Assembly: GCF_015207425.1 (NCBI RefSeq)
Contig: NZ_JADEWZ010000008.1
Coordinates: 62,001-126,000 of the forward strand
DNA: 64,000 nucleotides
Direction: 5' to 3'
Origin: Lusitaniella coriacea LEGE 07157
GTDB taxonomy: Bacteria; Cyanobacteriota; Cyanobacteriia; Cyanobacteriales; Spirulinaceae
In this document: positions 18,479 to 25,639 of the stretch, one piece after another
Layout of the letters: every line of letters begins with the position of its first letter
Position numbering within the stretch: the stretch's first letter is position 1
Made by a program: the position numbers and the translations under genes
Notes under the pieces: model-generated
Database searches by the model: none
What the model saw: only the letters and a program-made list of their open reading frames with translations
Told to the model about the DNA's origin: nothing

Positions 18479-18874
18479 ATGGACGCTCCCATCGAACGCT
18501 TTAAACTCTCTCAAACAGCGAAAGAGCAGCTAACCAAACTCAAACGCAACACGAAGATTGAGCAATGGAATATTTTGTGCCGTTGGGCATTTTGTCGTTC
18601 CTTGGCCGAACCCACAATTCCTTCTCCCGTGCCTATTCCAGCCGATAGTAATGTGGAACTAACCTGGCGCGTATTCGGAGGAGAAATGAGCGATTTATTA
18701 CTGATAGCTCTCAAACAACGCTGTCATAATGACGAATTGGGGACAGACAGAGAAACTCTCGCCACTCAATTTCGCCTGCATCTCCATCGAGGAATTGGTT
18801 ATTTAGCAGGGGATCCCAAGTTAAAAAAAATTGAAGATTTGACTGGATATGTTTTGGACGCAGAAAAACCTTAA
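18479..18874 (+). CDS. dndE: DNA sulfur modification protein DndE
   Basis: The 131-residue product resembles DndE, a small protein that binds nicked double-stranded DNA in the phosphorothioation complex. The typical start is ERFKLSQTAKEQLTKLKRNT, followed by WNILCRWAFCRSLAEP, the VELTWRVFGGEMSDLLLIAL block and the HRGIGYLAGD motif. Length agrees with the family. The ATG at 18479 (MDAPIERF) is preferred to an in-frame TTG seven codons earlier that would lie inside dndD. It is 14 bases downstream of dndD, and the two are surely co-transcribed. Confidence 0.85.
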   Translation: MDAPIERFKLSQTAKEQLTKLKRNTKIEQWNILCRWAFCRSLAEPTIPSPVPIPADSNVELTWRVFGGEMSDLLLIALKQRCHNDELGTDRETLATQFRLHLHRGIGYLAGDPKLKKIEDLTGYVLDAEKP

Positions 18875-18923
18875 CTCAACGTTTGCACGTCCGTTAATAT
18901 TGAATACAACAAGGAGTTTTAAG

Positions 18924-18997
18924 GGCGAACGACGGGACTTGAACCCGCGAATGGTGGGACCACAACCCACTGCCTTAACCACTTGGCTACGCCCGCC
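18924..18997 (-). tRNA. trnH: tRNA-His (GTG anticodon)
   Basis: Read on the minus strand, the cloverleaf folds completely. The acceptor arm is GCGGGCG/CGTTCGC with the extra G at -1 paired to C73, a histidine identity feature. The anticodon stem is GTGGG/CCCAC with loop TTGTGGT (anticodon GTG), and the T arm is GCGGG-TTCAAGT-CCCGT. CCA is not encoded. Confidence 0.95.
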
Positions 18998-19166
18998 ATT
19001 TTTTCAAACAGAATATTATTCTACAGGATGTTTCATCCAAAGGGAAGTCGGTTTTTCTATTCTACGGTATGTTTGAGGTACTTTCGGAGATTCTACACCC
19101 AATTAAATATTATGGTGCGGGGCTTCTGAGGTTCAGCTAAAACTTAGAAGATATTTACATCAAAAA

Positions 19167-19553
19167 ATGAAAGGCTATCAGATCGCGGCGAGTATCGGAA
19201 GCGTTATGCTAGTCGCACTGGGAGGAGCAATGGCATTAACCAATCCCAGTCGCAGCGACTATGAAGGGTTTGCAACAGCGCGTTTGAGTGAATATCTTAA
19301 AGAAAATGCTTGTAAAAAACTGCCGGAAGAACTGGGAGAAGTTTGGCAGCAACGATGTCGTGCTTTTGGAAGTGCCGCTATCGATACGGGAAGACCGCAA
19401 CTGCAACAACTGATTGCGAGCCAAACAGAGCGCCACAATTTCATTGTGTTTAGTATTTATCGCACAACGCTCCCTTCCTTTGGTTCGACCTATGAGTTTG
19501 AGACGCTAGGGGTGTTGCAGCAATTTTATCTTTACCTGGCAGAAGAGCAATAA
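19167..19553 (+). CDS. DUF4359-type secreted or membrane-anchored small protein
   Basis: The 128-residue product starts with one hydrophobic segment (about residues 6-25, ending in LGGAMALTNPSRSDY) that is either a signal peptide or a membrane anchor. A compact soluble part follows with two cysteines (ENACKKLP and QQRCRAF) that could form a disulfide outside the cytoplasm. The pattern YEGFATARLSEYLKENACK and RHNFIVFSIYRTTLP is what I associate with the uncharacterised cyanobacterial DUF4359 family. Function is unknown. It stands alone between tRNA-His and another secreted protein. Confidence 0.7.
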   Translation: MKGYQIAASIGSVMLVALGGAMALTNPSRSDYEGFATARLSEYLKENACKKLPEELGEVWQQRCRAFGSAAIDTGRPQLQQLIASQTERHNFIVFSIYRTTLPSFGSTYEFETLGVLQQFYLYLAEEQ

Positions 19554-19680
19554 TACACGGCTTTTAAGCAGAGGCGCTGGGTTTTATTCCCTCATTGTTG
19601 ATTAGAACCTTCTGCGTTCCTGCATTAGTATAGGACGTATTGCCCTTTGCCCCACTCTATATCTTTAAGGACAGCACTTA

Positions 19681-20307
19681 ATGAAATACCGCATTCTCAG
19701 CTTAAGTTTAGCGCTTGCTCTCCCCTTAACGGCTTGCGATCGCGCGAGTACAGAAACCCCAACGACAGACACCTCTGCTTCTCCAATTGCAGAATCGCCG
19801 GTTACCGAACCTAGTTTGACCGATGATTGGCAAGCTTATACGGAAAAAAATGGCAGATACCAAATCAAGTTTCCAGAAAAACCCATCGAAAATAACCAGC
19901 AGCAACAAACTCCTCAAGGGCAAACGGTAGAAATTACCACTGCAATTTATGAGGACGAACCGAATAAGCGAGTCTACGTTTCGAGTGTCAATGAAATGCC
20001 GCTTCCTGAAGGAGCAACGTTTGATGTGGAGAAGGGATTAGATGGGGGACGAGATGGTGCAACGCGCAGTACGAATTCTACGGTGGTGAGCGAAGAAAAA
20101 ATTGATTATGACGGATTACCGGGACGTAGCATCGTAATGTCAACGCCGGAAGGAGCAAAAATCAAAATGAATATGCTCATCAATGCGCAGCAGGAGAAAG
20201 CAATGTTTTACCAAGTGTGGGTTGCGGCACAAGATGGCAATATTGATTTTCCGGAAGCTCAAGCATTTTTGGATTCTTTAGAAATTGCTCGAACTGAAGA
20301 ACAATAA
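19681..20307 (+). CDS. Putative lipoprotein of unknown function
   Basis: The 208-residue product has a signal peptide with lipobox LPLTAC at about residues 14-19, then a Thr/Ser/Pro-rich linker (residues about 22-48) and a single domain beginning WQAYTEKNGRYQIKFPEKP. Domains with this start, a buried beta sheet resembling the PsbP/Mog1 fold, are common in cyanobacterial lipoproteins. That resemblance is from memory and not certain. A TAAGGACAGC ribosome-binding site precedes the ATG. It is convergent with the invertase gene. Confidence 0.7.
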   Translation: MKYRILSLSLALALPLTACDRASTETPTTDTSASPIAESPVTEPSLTDDWQAYTEKNGRYQIKFPEKPIENNQQQQTPQGQTVEITTAIYEDEPNKRVYVSSVNEMPLPEGATFDVEKGLDGGRDGATRSTNSTVVSEEKIDYDGLPGRSIVMSTPEGAKIKMNMLINAQQEKAMFYQVWVAAQDGNIDFPEAQAFLDSLEIARTEEQ

Positions 20308-20435
20308 GATCGCGAAATTGCGATCGAGTCGCCTCAGCGAACCTAGGGTGTTGTTTGAAGCACGCGATCGCGCAGTTTTACCGAGAAAGTACATCCCACC
20401 GCAGATCCCTGTCAAGATCGCGCCTTGAATTCCGC

Positions 20436-21842
20436 TCAAATTGCACAGGCAACCGCTTCTGTATCTTCCTCAAACCCAATCAGAGAAAGGTGTTTGGGGT
20501 TTTCTAGAAGGAGTTGAGCGAGGAGAACGCCTGCAATTGTCCAGGTTTGGTATTTTCGGGCAGATTTCCCAATTAAACGCCCGTTTTTGCCGTCGTAATA
20601 TTCGGGCCATTCATCTTCTGCTAGACGAGATTGCGCGATCGCGAGAGCTTTTTCTCCTAAATCTGCTCTTCCGACAATCTGTGCGGCTGCAACCAACATC
20701 CAGAGCATAATCGGCCAACTGCCACCATTATGATAAGACCAGGGAGTATTTTTAGGATCGGAACCGGTGATAATTTGCCAAGCCACCCCATCAACGGCGG
20801 GAAAACAGATTTTCATGGGCATTCGTCCGACTAAATCTTGCCAGCGTTGGTCGATGAGATCGATAATGCCTTGACACTGTTCTTCACTGGCTAATGAGAC
20901 AATAATTGACATTAAATTCCCCAAAGAAAAGAAGCGAAAATCCATCCTTCCAGGGCCGAGATTTCCAGCTAAATAACCGCCGCGATCGGGCATCCATTCC
21001 GTCAGCCAGTAGGGAATTGAATCGGGATAAATATTAAACTTATTAACAACTGATTCGCCAAACTGATCGCTTTTATAACGATGAATGGCATTCAATTGTT
21101 TGAGATCGAGCCAGTAGTAAGAACGGATATGATAAACAAAACTTCCCAAGCGATTGTTAATCGTTTTAATTAACATTTCTCCTTCTTTCTGGGGAATGAG
21201 AAGTTCGCGAGCGGCACGAAGTGCAGCGTAAAATAGAGATTGAATTTCTAAGGGATATCCGGAAATTCCCATGCGACGGTCAATCATACAAGCACCATCG
21301 GGAACGAGGAGGGTGGGGAACATTTCAAATTGAGGACCCAAGCAAATATCGAGAATGAAATTGAGGGCTTCTTGAAATTCCTTGCGATGGGCAAGAGAGA
21401 AATCGTCTGTGGCTTTAACGTAGGCGCGGAGGAGGATAATCCACCACAAGCAGGAGTCAATAGGAGTAACGCGACCGATCGCGCGATCGCCAAAATCGGC
21501 AATTAAATATTGTTCTCCTTCTAAAGATTCAACCTTAAAACTCGCAGGCATTAAACCCGGTGGCGGCTGATAGCAATCAATGCGTCTTTCCTGCTTTTGG
21601 AGAGCAACAGTTTCAATTAAGAAGTTATAAACAATATCCGTTTTTCCCTGAATCAGAAAGACAAATGCAGCAGGTACAAAGTCGCGAATAAAACATTGAT
21701 CGTAATTGAGCGCGTCGGCTTCACTATCTCTTGCGGCAACTGCCCCAATTGGTCGATCGCGGTAATAAATAATCGCTTCTTCTAGTAACTGTTCGGCTTG
21801 TTCTTGTAGTGTTTTTTCTGCTTGTTTTGTGGAACGATTCAC
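20436..21842 (-). CDS. invA: Alkaline/neutral invertase (glycoside hydrolase family 100)
   Basis: The 468-residue product matches the cytoplasmic alkaline/neutral invertases of cyanobacteria and plants, which split sucrose into glucose and fructose. Diagnostic blocks are [57 protein letters not shown], the [20 protein letters not shown] region, [20 protein letters not shown] and the C-terminal [16 protein letters not shown]. The GTG at 21842 is chosen because CTAGGAG lies about 11 bases upstream; an in-frame TTG 13 codons earlier has no such support. No sucrose synthesis genes are nearby. The gene is convergent with a lipoprotein gene. Confidence 0.9.
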   Translation of the reverse strand: MNRSTKQAEKTLQEQAEQLLEEAIIYYRDRPIGAVAARDSEADALNYDQCFIRDFVPAAFVFLIQGKTDIVYNFLIETVALQKQERRIDCYQPPPGLMPASFKVESLEGEQYLIADFGDRAIGRVTPIDSCLWWIILLRAYVKATDDFSLAHRKEFQEALNFILDICLGPQFEMFPTLLVPDGACMIDRRMGISGYPLEIQSLFYAALRAARELLIPQKEGEMLIKTINNRLGSFVYHIRSYYWLDLKQLNAIHRYKSDQFGESVVNKFNIYPDSIPYWLTEWMPDRGGYLAGNLGPGRMDFRFFSLGNLMSIIVSLASEEQCQGIIDLIDQRWQDLVGRMPMKICFPAVDGVAWQIITGSDPKNTPWSYHNGGSWPIMLWMLVAAAQIVGRADLGEKALAIAQSRLAEDEWPEYYDGKNGRLIGKSARKYQTWTIAGVLLAQLLLENPKHLSLIGFEEDTEAVACAI

Positions 21843-22001
21843 AGATATAGAAACTCCTAGTCGTGTAAGCTTTACTTGCAATTCCAGTAGATCGATAGAG
21901 TTGCGAGAATTAAGATTTGAGATTCAACAATAGGTTCTATTTCCAGCATAACCGAGGTTTTGAACATATGCCTAAATCCGTTGAATTTTCGTTCAATTCC
22001 G

Positions 22002-22634
22002 TCAAGCTTTCACTCCTGCTAAAATGAGCGCGATCGCGTTCTCAATATGCCCCTGCACCATTTGTTCGCCGAGGCGATCGACTCCAGGGACGACGTGTTT
22101 CCAATTTTCGTGGATATTGAAGTAAAAAATGCAGACTCCGAGGATATGAACGATGGTAAACGAAGGGTCAAGTTGCCGAAAACTTCCCTCTGCCATTCCC
22201 CGCTCTAAAATATCTTGCAAATAGCTAAACGTCTTCGACCAACTTTCAATGCTGAGTTTGAAATACTCCCCTTGATTTTGGCTGGCTTCCTGGAACCAGA
22301 GCATTCCGCGATAGGGATGCAGTGCTTCGTAAACAATTGCGGCTTTGATAAAGGTTTTCAGGGCTTCTTCTGGCGGTAATGCTTCCAACCCTAACTGCGC
22401 AAATAGATCCCCTGCTTCTAACGCCGGACGCTGCAATACCGTTTTGTACAGCCCCTCTTTATTTCCAAAATAGTAGTGAATCATTGCGGTGGTGACTCCC
22501 GCAGATCGCGCGATCTCGCTAATTCTTGTCCCTTGCAGTCCATGTCGGGAAAACGCAGTTTCCGCCGCATCTAAAATCTGTTGCTTGGTTATCTTTGCGT
22601 TGCGAGAGCGAGAAGGAGTATCGGAAGAGGACAC
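22002..22634 (-). CDS. TetR/AcrR-family transcriptional regulator
   Basis: The 210-residue product has an N-terminal TetR helix-turn-helix (about residues 15-62: KQQILDAAETAFSRHGLQGT, RISEIARSAGVTTAMIHYYF, GNKEGLYKTVL) and a C-terminal ligand-binding and dimer region. It is divergent from the Rieske oxygenase gene. The 164-base spacer holds two near-identical palindromes around a promoter, so it most likely represses that gene and perhaps itself. The inducer may be the oxygenase substrate. The protein belongs to the longer type with a C-terminal domain of the TetR_C_6/HapR-like kind, but the subfamily is not certain. Confidence 0.9.
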   Translation of the reverse strand: MSSSDTPSRSRNAKITKQQILDAAETAFSRHGLQGTRISEIARSAGVTTAMIHYYFGNKEGLYKTVLQRPALEAGDLFAQLGLEALPPEEALKTFIKAAIVYEALHPYRGMLWFQEASQNQGEYFKLSIESWSKTFSYLQDILERGMAEGSFRQLDPSFTIVHILGVCIFYFNIHENWKHVVPGVDRLGEQMVQGHIENAIALILAGVKA

Positions 22635-22709
22635 GATGGCAATAAGTTTTTAACAGTACTGTCTTTCCAGACTAGAACAGAATTGTAGCGATTTTTGACC
22701 CATACATAA

Positions 22710-22729
22710 CTAATTAAAAATTTAATTAG
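22710..22729. promoter_or_regulatory. Operator-like palindrome 1 (TetR/Rieske spacer)
   Basis: CTAATTAAA AA TTTAATTAG has perfect nine-base arms around AA. It lies just upstream of the -35 box of the Rieske gene and matches the second palindrome, centred 51 bases away, in almost every position. It is a likely TetR dimer site. Confidence 0.7.
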
Positions 22730-22732
22730 CTA

Positions 22733-22761
22733 TTGACATCCTCAAATTCGTCTTCCATAAT
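22733..22761 (+). promoter_or_regulatory. Sigma-70-type promoter of the Rieske oxygenase gene
   Basis: A consensus -35 TTGACA (22733-22738) is followed after exactly 17 bases by CATAAT (22756-22761). Transcription would start near 22768, about 30 bases before the ATG at 22799. The promoter lies between two operator-like palindromes. Confidence 0.75.
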
Positions 22762-22780
22762 TAATTAAAAATTTAGTTAA
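22761..22780. promoter_or_regulatory. Operator-like palindrome 2 (TetR/Rieske spacer)
   Basis: TTAATTAAA AA TTTAGTTAA has nine-base arms with one mismatch. It begins at the last base of the -10 box and covers the probable start site, an ideal position for repression. Its core is the same as palindrome 1. Confidence 0.7.
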
Positions 22781-22798
22781 TTAGCACAAAATATCCTC

Positions 22799-23788
22799 AT
22801 GTCTATCCTTCCCGGCGCGCCCTGGCTCCTCGCCCATAAATCCATGCTCGCCGTTAACCATCCCCATAAAATCTCCCTTGACGGCAATGATTACGTTCTC
22901 TGGAAAGATCGAGCGGGGCGTATTCATGCACTTCCTAACACCTGTCCCCACATGGGAGCAATGCTTTCTGAGGGGTGGTGTGAAGAGAGTGCAGATGGAA
23001 CGAGTGCTGTGGTTTGTCCGTTCCACGCTTTAGAATTTGACGGTGCGGGTTGTACGGTGCTACCCAGTTCTAATAAGAAAACCAAATCCCTCACAGAACC
23101 GCTAGAACTAATTATTCAAGGGGATTTCATTTGGAGTTATGGGAAATACGAACCGAAAATTCCCATTCCTCAAGTTTTGAACGAAATTGCCACGAAATAC
23201 GAATTTATCGGTCATACCGCAGATACCAGCGTAAAAACAGATCTGCTAACGATGCTGCTCAATATGCACGACTACAACCACCAAAATGGGACGCATCGGG
23301 AATTGTTTCGGATTACAGAGGTTCAGTTCGAGCAGTTTATCGACAACGGGCATCAATCCCACGCCTTCTACGATAACTTGACCGCTCCGACAAGCTTGGG
23401 GGAAAAGCTCAAGAACCCCAGTCGGTTGTTGTTACCCGATACGATTAAAGCGCACCTGGAAAACCACTTTCCCTCTCTTGTCATTTTTCATGGAGAAACC
23501 GGGTTGGGTAAATTGGCTCAATGTCACTTCTTCATTCCAGAATCCGAGACGCACACTCGCACCTATATCTTGTTGTATGGGATAGCGAAAAATCCGGCTT
23601 TCAAGCTGATGCGCAAGCAATTTCTCAATTTTGCCAAGGTTGTAGTGCAACAAGATACTGATATCCTGCACAAGCTTTATTCCAATCATCCTCAACGAAT
23701 CAAATTGAACAACGAAGTAGGCATGGACTGGGTTCGACGCAATTTTGAGAGCTTCCCCGCGATCGTAGCGCCAAATTTGTCCAAATAG
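22799..23788 (+). CDS. Rieske non-heme iron oxygenase
   Basis: The 329-residue product has an N-terminal Rieske domain with ligands Cys-49/His-51 (TCPHMGAML) and Cys-73/His-76 (VVCPFHALEF), and a C-terminal mononuclear iron domain. Its D-x2-H-x4-H motif in MHDYNHQNGTHRE gives Asp-158, His-161 and His-166. This layout is that of ring-hydroxylating or demethylating oxygenase alpha subunits, which use electrons from a separate reductase; no reductase gene is adjacent. The length is close to the short cyanobacterial and plant types (pheophorbide a oxygenase-like, VanA-like). The substrate is unknown. No ribosome-binding site is evident. Control by the divergent TetR regulator is very likely. Confidence 0.88.
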   Translation: MSILPGAPWLLAHKSMLAVNHPHKISLDGNDYVLWKDRAGRIHALPNTCPHMGAMLSEGWCEESADGTSAVVCPFHALEFDGAGCTVLPSSNKKTKSLTEPLELIIQGDFIWSYGKYEPKIPIPQVLNEIATKYEFIGHTADTSVKTDLLTMLLNMHDYNHQNGTHRELFRITEVQFEQFIDNGHQSHAFYDNLTAPTSLGEKLKNPSRLLLPDTIKAHLENHFPSLVIFHGETGLGKLAQCHFFIPESETHTRTYILLYGIAKNPAFKLMRKQFLNFAKVVVQQDTDILHKLYSNHPQRIKLNNEVGMDWVRRNFESFPAIVAPNLSK

Positions 23789-23875
23789 GGAAAATGTAAG
23801 GACATAATTCTTGCACCCTAAAATTGCCCCCTCTCTATTGATTGTGTATTTTAGGAATATCTCTCAACATACAAG

Positions 23876-23892
23876 GGTGGGCAATGCCCACC
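23876..23892. repeat. Interspersed hairpin repeat
   Basis: GGTGGGCA A TGCCCACC has eight-base perfect arms. Hairpins of this GTGGGCA type recur between genes in many cyanobacteria. It may act as a weak terminator for the oxygenase gene, although no T run follows. Confidence 0.5.
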
Positions 23893-23940
23893 AGCTCTAG
23901 GTTATGGCTTGTGAGATTGTGTACTCTTAACTTTGTAGCG

Positions 23941-24021
23941 CTATATCGGACAGTACTCGCATCGACCTTCTGCTCCTTCGATGACGAACCTGCGGAGTTG
24001 GGCAGGAATTGAAGAACTCAT
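23941..24021 (-). pseudogene. Truncated HNH endonuclease remnant
   Basis: Starting at an ATG whose first base is the last base of the preceding gene's stop codon (TAATG), the frame reads MSSSIPAQLRRFVIEGAEGR then CEYCPI and stops. This matches the N terminus of cyanobacterial HNH endonuclease-like proteins, including the first zinc-binding CEYC pair. The rest (the second Cys pair and the HNH catalytic part, over 100 residues) is missing; the following sequence is an interspersed repeat. The coupling to the upstream antitoxin-like gene is preserved, so the pair was once intact. Confidence 0.65.
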
Positions 24022-24404
24022 TAGTGAATCGCGGCGTAGGCTCTGGCTTTGAGGAGCATCACCAGATGGTCGAATTGCTCGAATACGTCCAATTCTGCGG
24101 TTTCAAGAGCAGTCAAAGTTCCTTGACGATTCTTTTCTAATAAGACCTGTAAGCGTTTCTGAGATTGAGACGATACCTTAAATGCGGAAATTTCTATTGG
24201 AGTGGGACGTGCAATGAGAAAATCGAGAACCTCTTGATAGACAGCGGAACCTTCTGAAGCGGGAGTCAGAGGTTCTTTGGGTTGAGGTGGAAGAGAAAGA
24301 GCAGTTGTCTCTAGCAATTGTTTCAACAACTGTGGAAGTTGGTGTTGCAGAGGGATAAGGCGTTGTGCTAGTTCGTCGGGAATTTCAATTGCGAGTTCGA
24401 CCAT
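24021..24404 (-). CDS. Small antitoxin-like protein upstream of a broken HNH gene
   Basis: The 127-residue product starts MVELAIEIPDELAQRLIPLQ, a ribbon-like or beta-strand start followed by helices, and ends FDHLVMLLKARAYAAIH. Proteins of this type are common in cyanobacteria directly before PIN or HNH nuclease-like genes and are often annotated as antitoxin-like or hypothetical. Here the downstream partner survives only as 26 codons. No DNA-binding motif can be assigned with confidence. A toxin-antitoxin role is inference from gene order. Confidence 0.6.
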   Translation of the reverse strand: MVELAIEIPDELAQRLIPLQHQLPQLLKQLLETTALSLPPQPKEPLTPASEGSAVYQEVLDFLIARPTPIEISAFKVSSQSQKRLQVLLEKNRQGTLTALETAELDVFEQFDHLVMLLKARAYAAIH

Positions 24405-24510
24405 TTTTGTGAGTCCTTACACGCGCTTATGTTCAGTATTACGCAAAAAGTTGGGTGCAACCCCTCCAACAGACTTCCCACGTCATAACTCCTGCTATTT
24501 CACCTCAATG

Positions 24511-24535
24511 GGCGGCTTATTGGCAATAAGCCGCC
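24511..24535. repeat. Perfect hairpin downstream of the exbB-like gene
   Basis: GGCGGCTTATT (24511-24521), loop GGC, AATAAGCCGCC (24525-24535) is an 11-pair perfect stem. It follows the stop of the minus-strand exbB-like gene by about ten bases. No T run follows on either strand, so it may be a repeat element or an mRNA 3' end stabiliser. Confidence 0.6.
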
Positions 24536-24545
24536 ACAAAATCCC

Positions 24546-25283
24546 TCATACTTCACGACTCAATCCTGATTCTTCTGTTTCAATCTTTTCTTTCTCTTCA
24601 ACGGATTTGGCAAGTTCTGGAGAACTTGTAGGAGTAGGAATTGAATAGTTATTTTCTTCGAGATCCATCCATCGCTGGCGATAGATGACTTCCAAATCTG
24701 CCGCAGCCTTACGGAAAATCCGAATTTGACCGAAAATAAACGATTGAAATAGGCGATAAAATGCCAAACTGACGATCGCGACAATTAAACCAAATGCGGT
24801 TGAAATTAGCGACTCTGCAATCCCCAACGGCACTCCAGCCATTGATGAGGTTCCTAAATCGCTGATACTGATCGAACCGAGGGATTTGATTAAGCCCAAA
24901 ACTGTCCCTAACAATCCCAGCAGTGGGGATAAAGCAATTACCGCTTCTAAGATTTTGTCACCCCGTCGCATTAATGCTAACTCTTCGTCTGCGGCGGATT
25001 CCATCGCTAAATGGAACACTTCTGGATCTGGATGAGCAAGTTGCAGGGGGACGGCAAAAAAGCGTCCAATGGGATGCTGGCGATAATCTTTGGCAATCTC
25101 TAATGCAACCTCCCAATTGCGGTAGGCGGCTTCGAGAACGCTATTAATCACTTGTCGTTCTTGCAGTAAAACCCTCGACCAAAACCAAACGCGATCGATA
25201 ATCGCGTAACCTGAAAGAATGGAGAGAAATAGCAGGGGCCACATGGCCAACCCGCCTTTATCAAAGACTTCCGTAAAATTCAC
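24546..25283 (-). CDS. MotA/TolQ/ExbB proton channel family protein
   Basis: The 245-residue product has three hydrophobic segments (about residues 13-32, 112-135 and 152-178) and the family block [19 protein letters not shown] followed by [20 protein letters not shown]. ExbB/TolQ proteins form proton-driven channels with ExbD/TolR and energise outer-membrane transport or cell-envelope maintenance. No exbD-like gene lies beside it, so its partner must be elsewhere. The C-terminal 35 residues are charged and rich in glutamate ([11 protein letters not shown]). TonB-dependent iron uptake is the usual context in cyanobacteria, but nothing here proves it. Confidence 0.88.
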   Translation of the reverse strand: MNFTEVFDKGGLAMWPLLFLSILSGYAIIDRVWFWSRVLLQERQVINSVLEAAYRNWEVALEIAKDYRQHPIGRFFAVPLQLAHPDPEVFHLAMESAADEELALMRRGDKILEAVIALSPLLGLLGTVLGLIKSLGSISISDLGTSSMAGVPLGIAESLISTAFGLIVAIVSLAFYRLFQSFIFGQIRIFRKAAADLEVIYRQRWMDLEENNYSIPTPTSSPELAKSVEEKEKIETEESGLSREV

Positions 25284-25639
25284 AGTTTTGTTTTACCTCC
25301 CTGATCTTCCCCACACCGGGCAATTTTTTTTAACGTGCTAATGCTAAAACAGTTTAGGCTGGACGGATTTGAGTAGCCGTTATTGGTTAAAATCTGCGAG
25401 AGATTTGTCAAACCCGCCTCTATTGCGACCTTATGATGTTTTTTTCTCTTTTTGGGTCGTACTTGCCTTTGCCAATCGCGGATGACTGGACTCTGGCACA
25501 TTCTAGCGGAATATGGGCAAACGTTTTGCACGGGACGATAAAGATAAATTCCGTGGAATTATTTACACTGATTTGAAGCAGATGGGCGATACCCACTCTA
25601 TAAGGTATGAAAGCTTTTAGCTGACGGCTGAGTGCTTTC
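25284..25639. other. Gap of 356 bases upstream of the exbB-like gene
   Basis: This spacer lies between tex and the exbB-like gene. A 35-codon plus-strand frame (25513-25620, starting MGKRFARDDKDKF) is present, but it has no clear ribosome-binding site and I recognise no family. Long T tracts at 25326-25333 and 25438-25445 and a GCTGACGGCTGAG word near 25620 are visible. No other feature is supported. Confidence 0.4.

Noticed and set aside
20309-20326. GATCGC...GCGATC inverted repeat after the lipoprotein gene at 19681
   Set aside because: The arms are parts of HIP1-like words that are everywhere in this DNA; not counted as a terminator.
25513-25620. Small 35-codon frame in the exbB-tex spacer
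   Set aside because: No clear ribosome-binding site, no similarity known to me, and the length is within chance; noted only in the gap entry.
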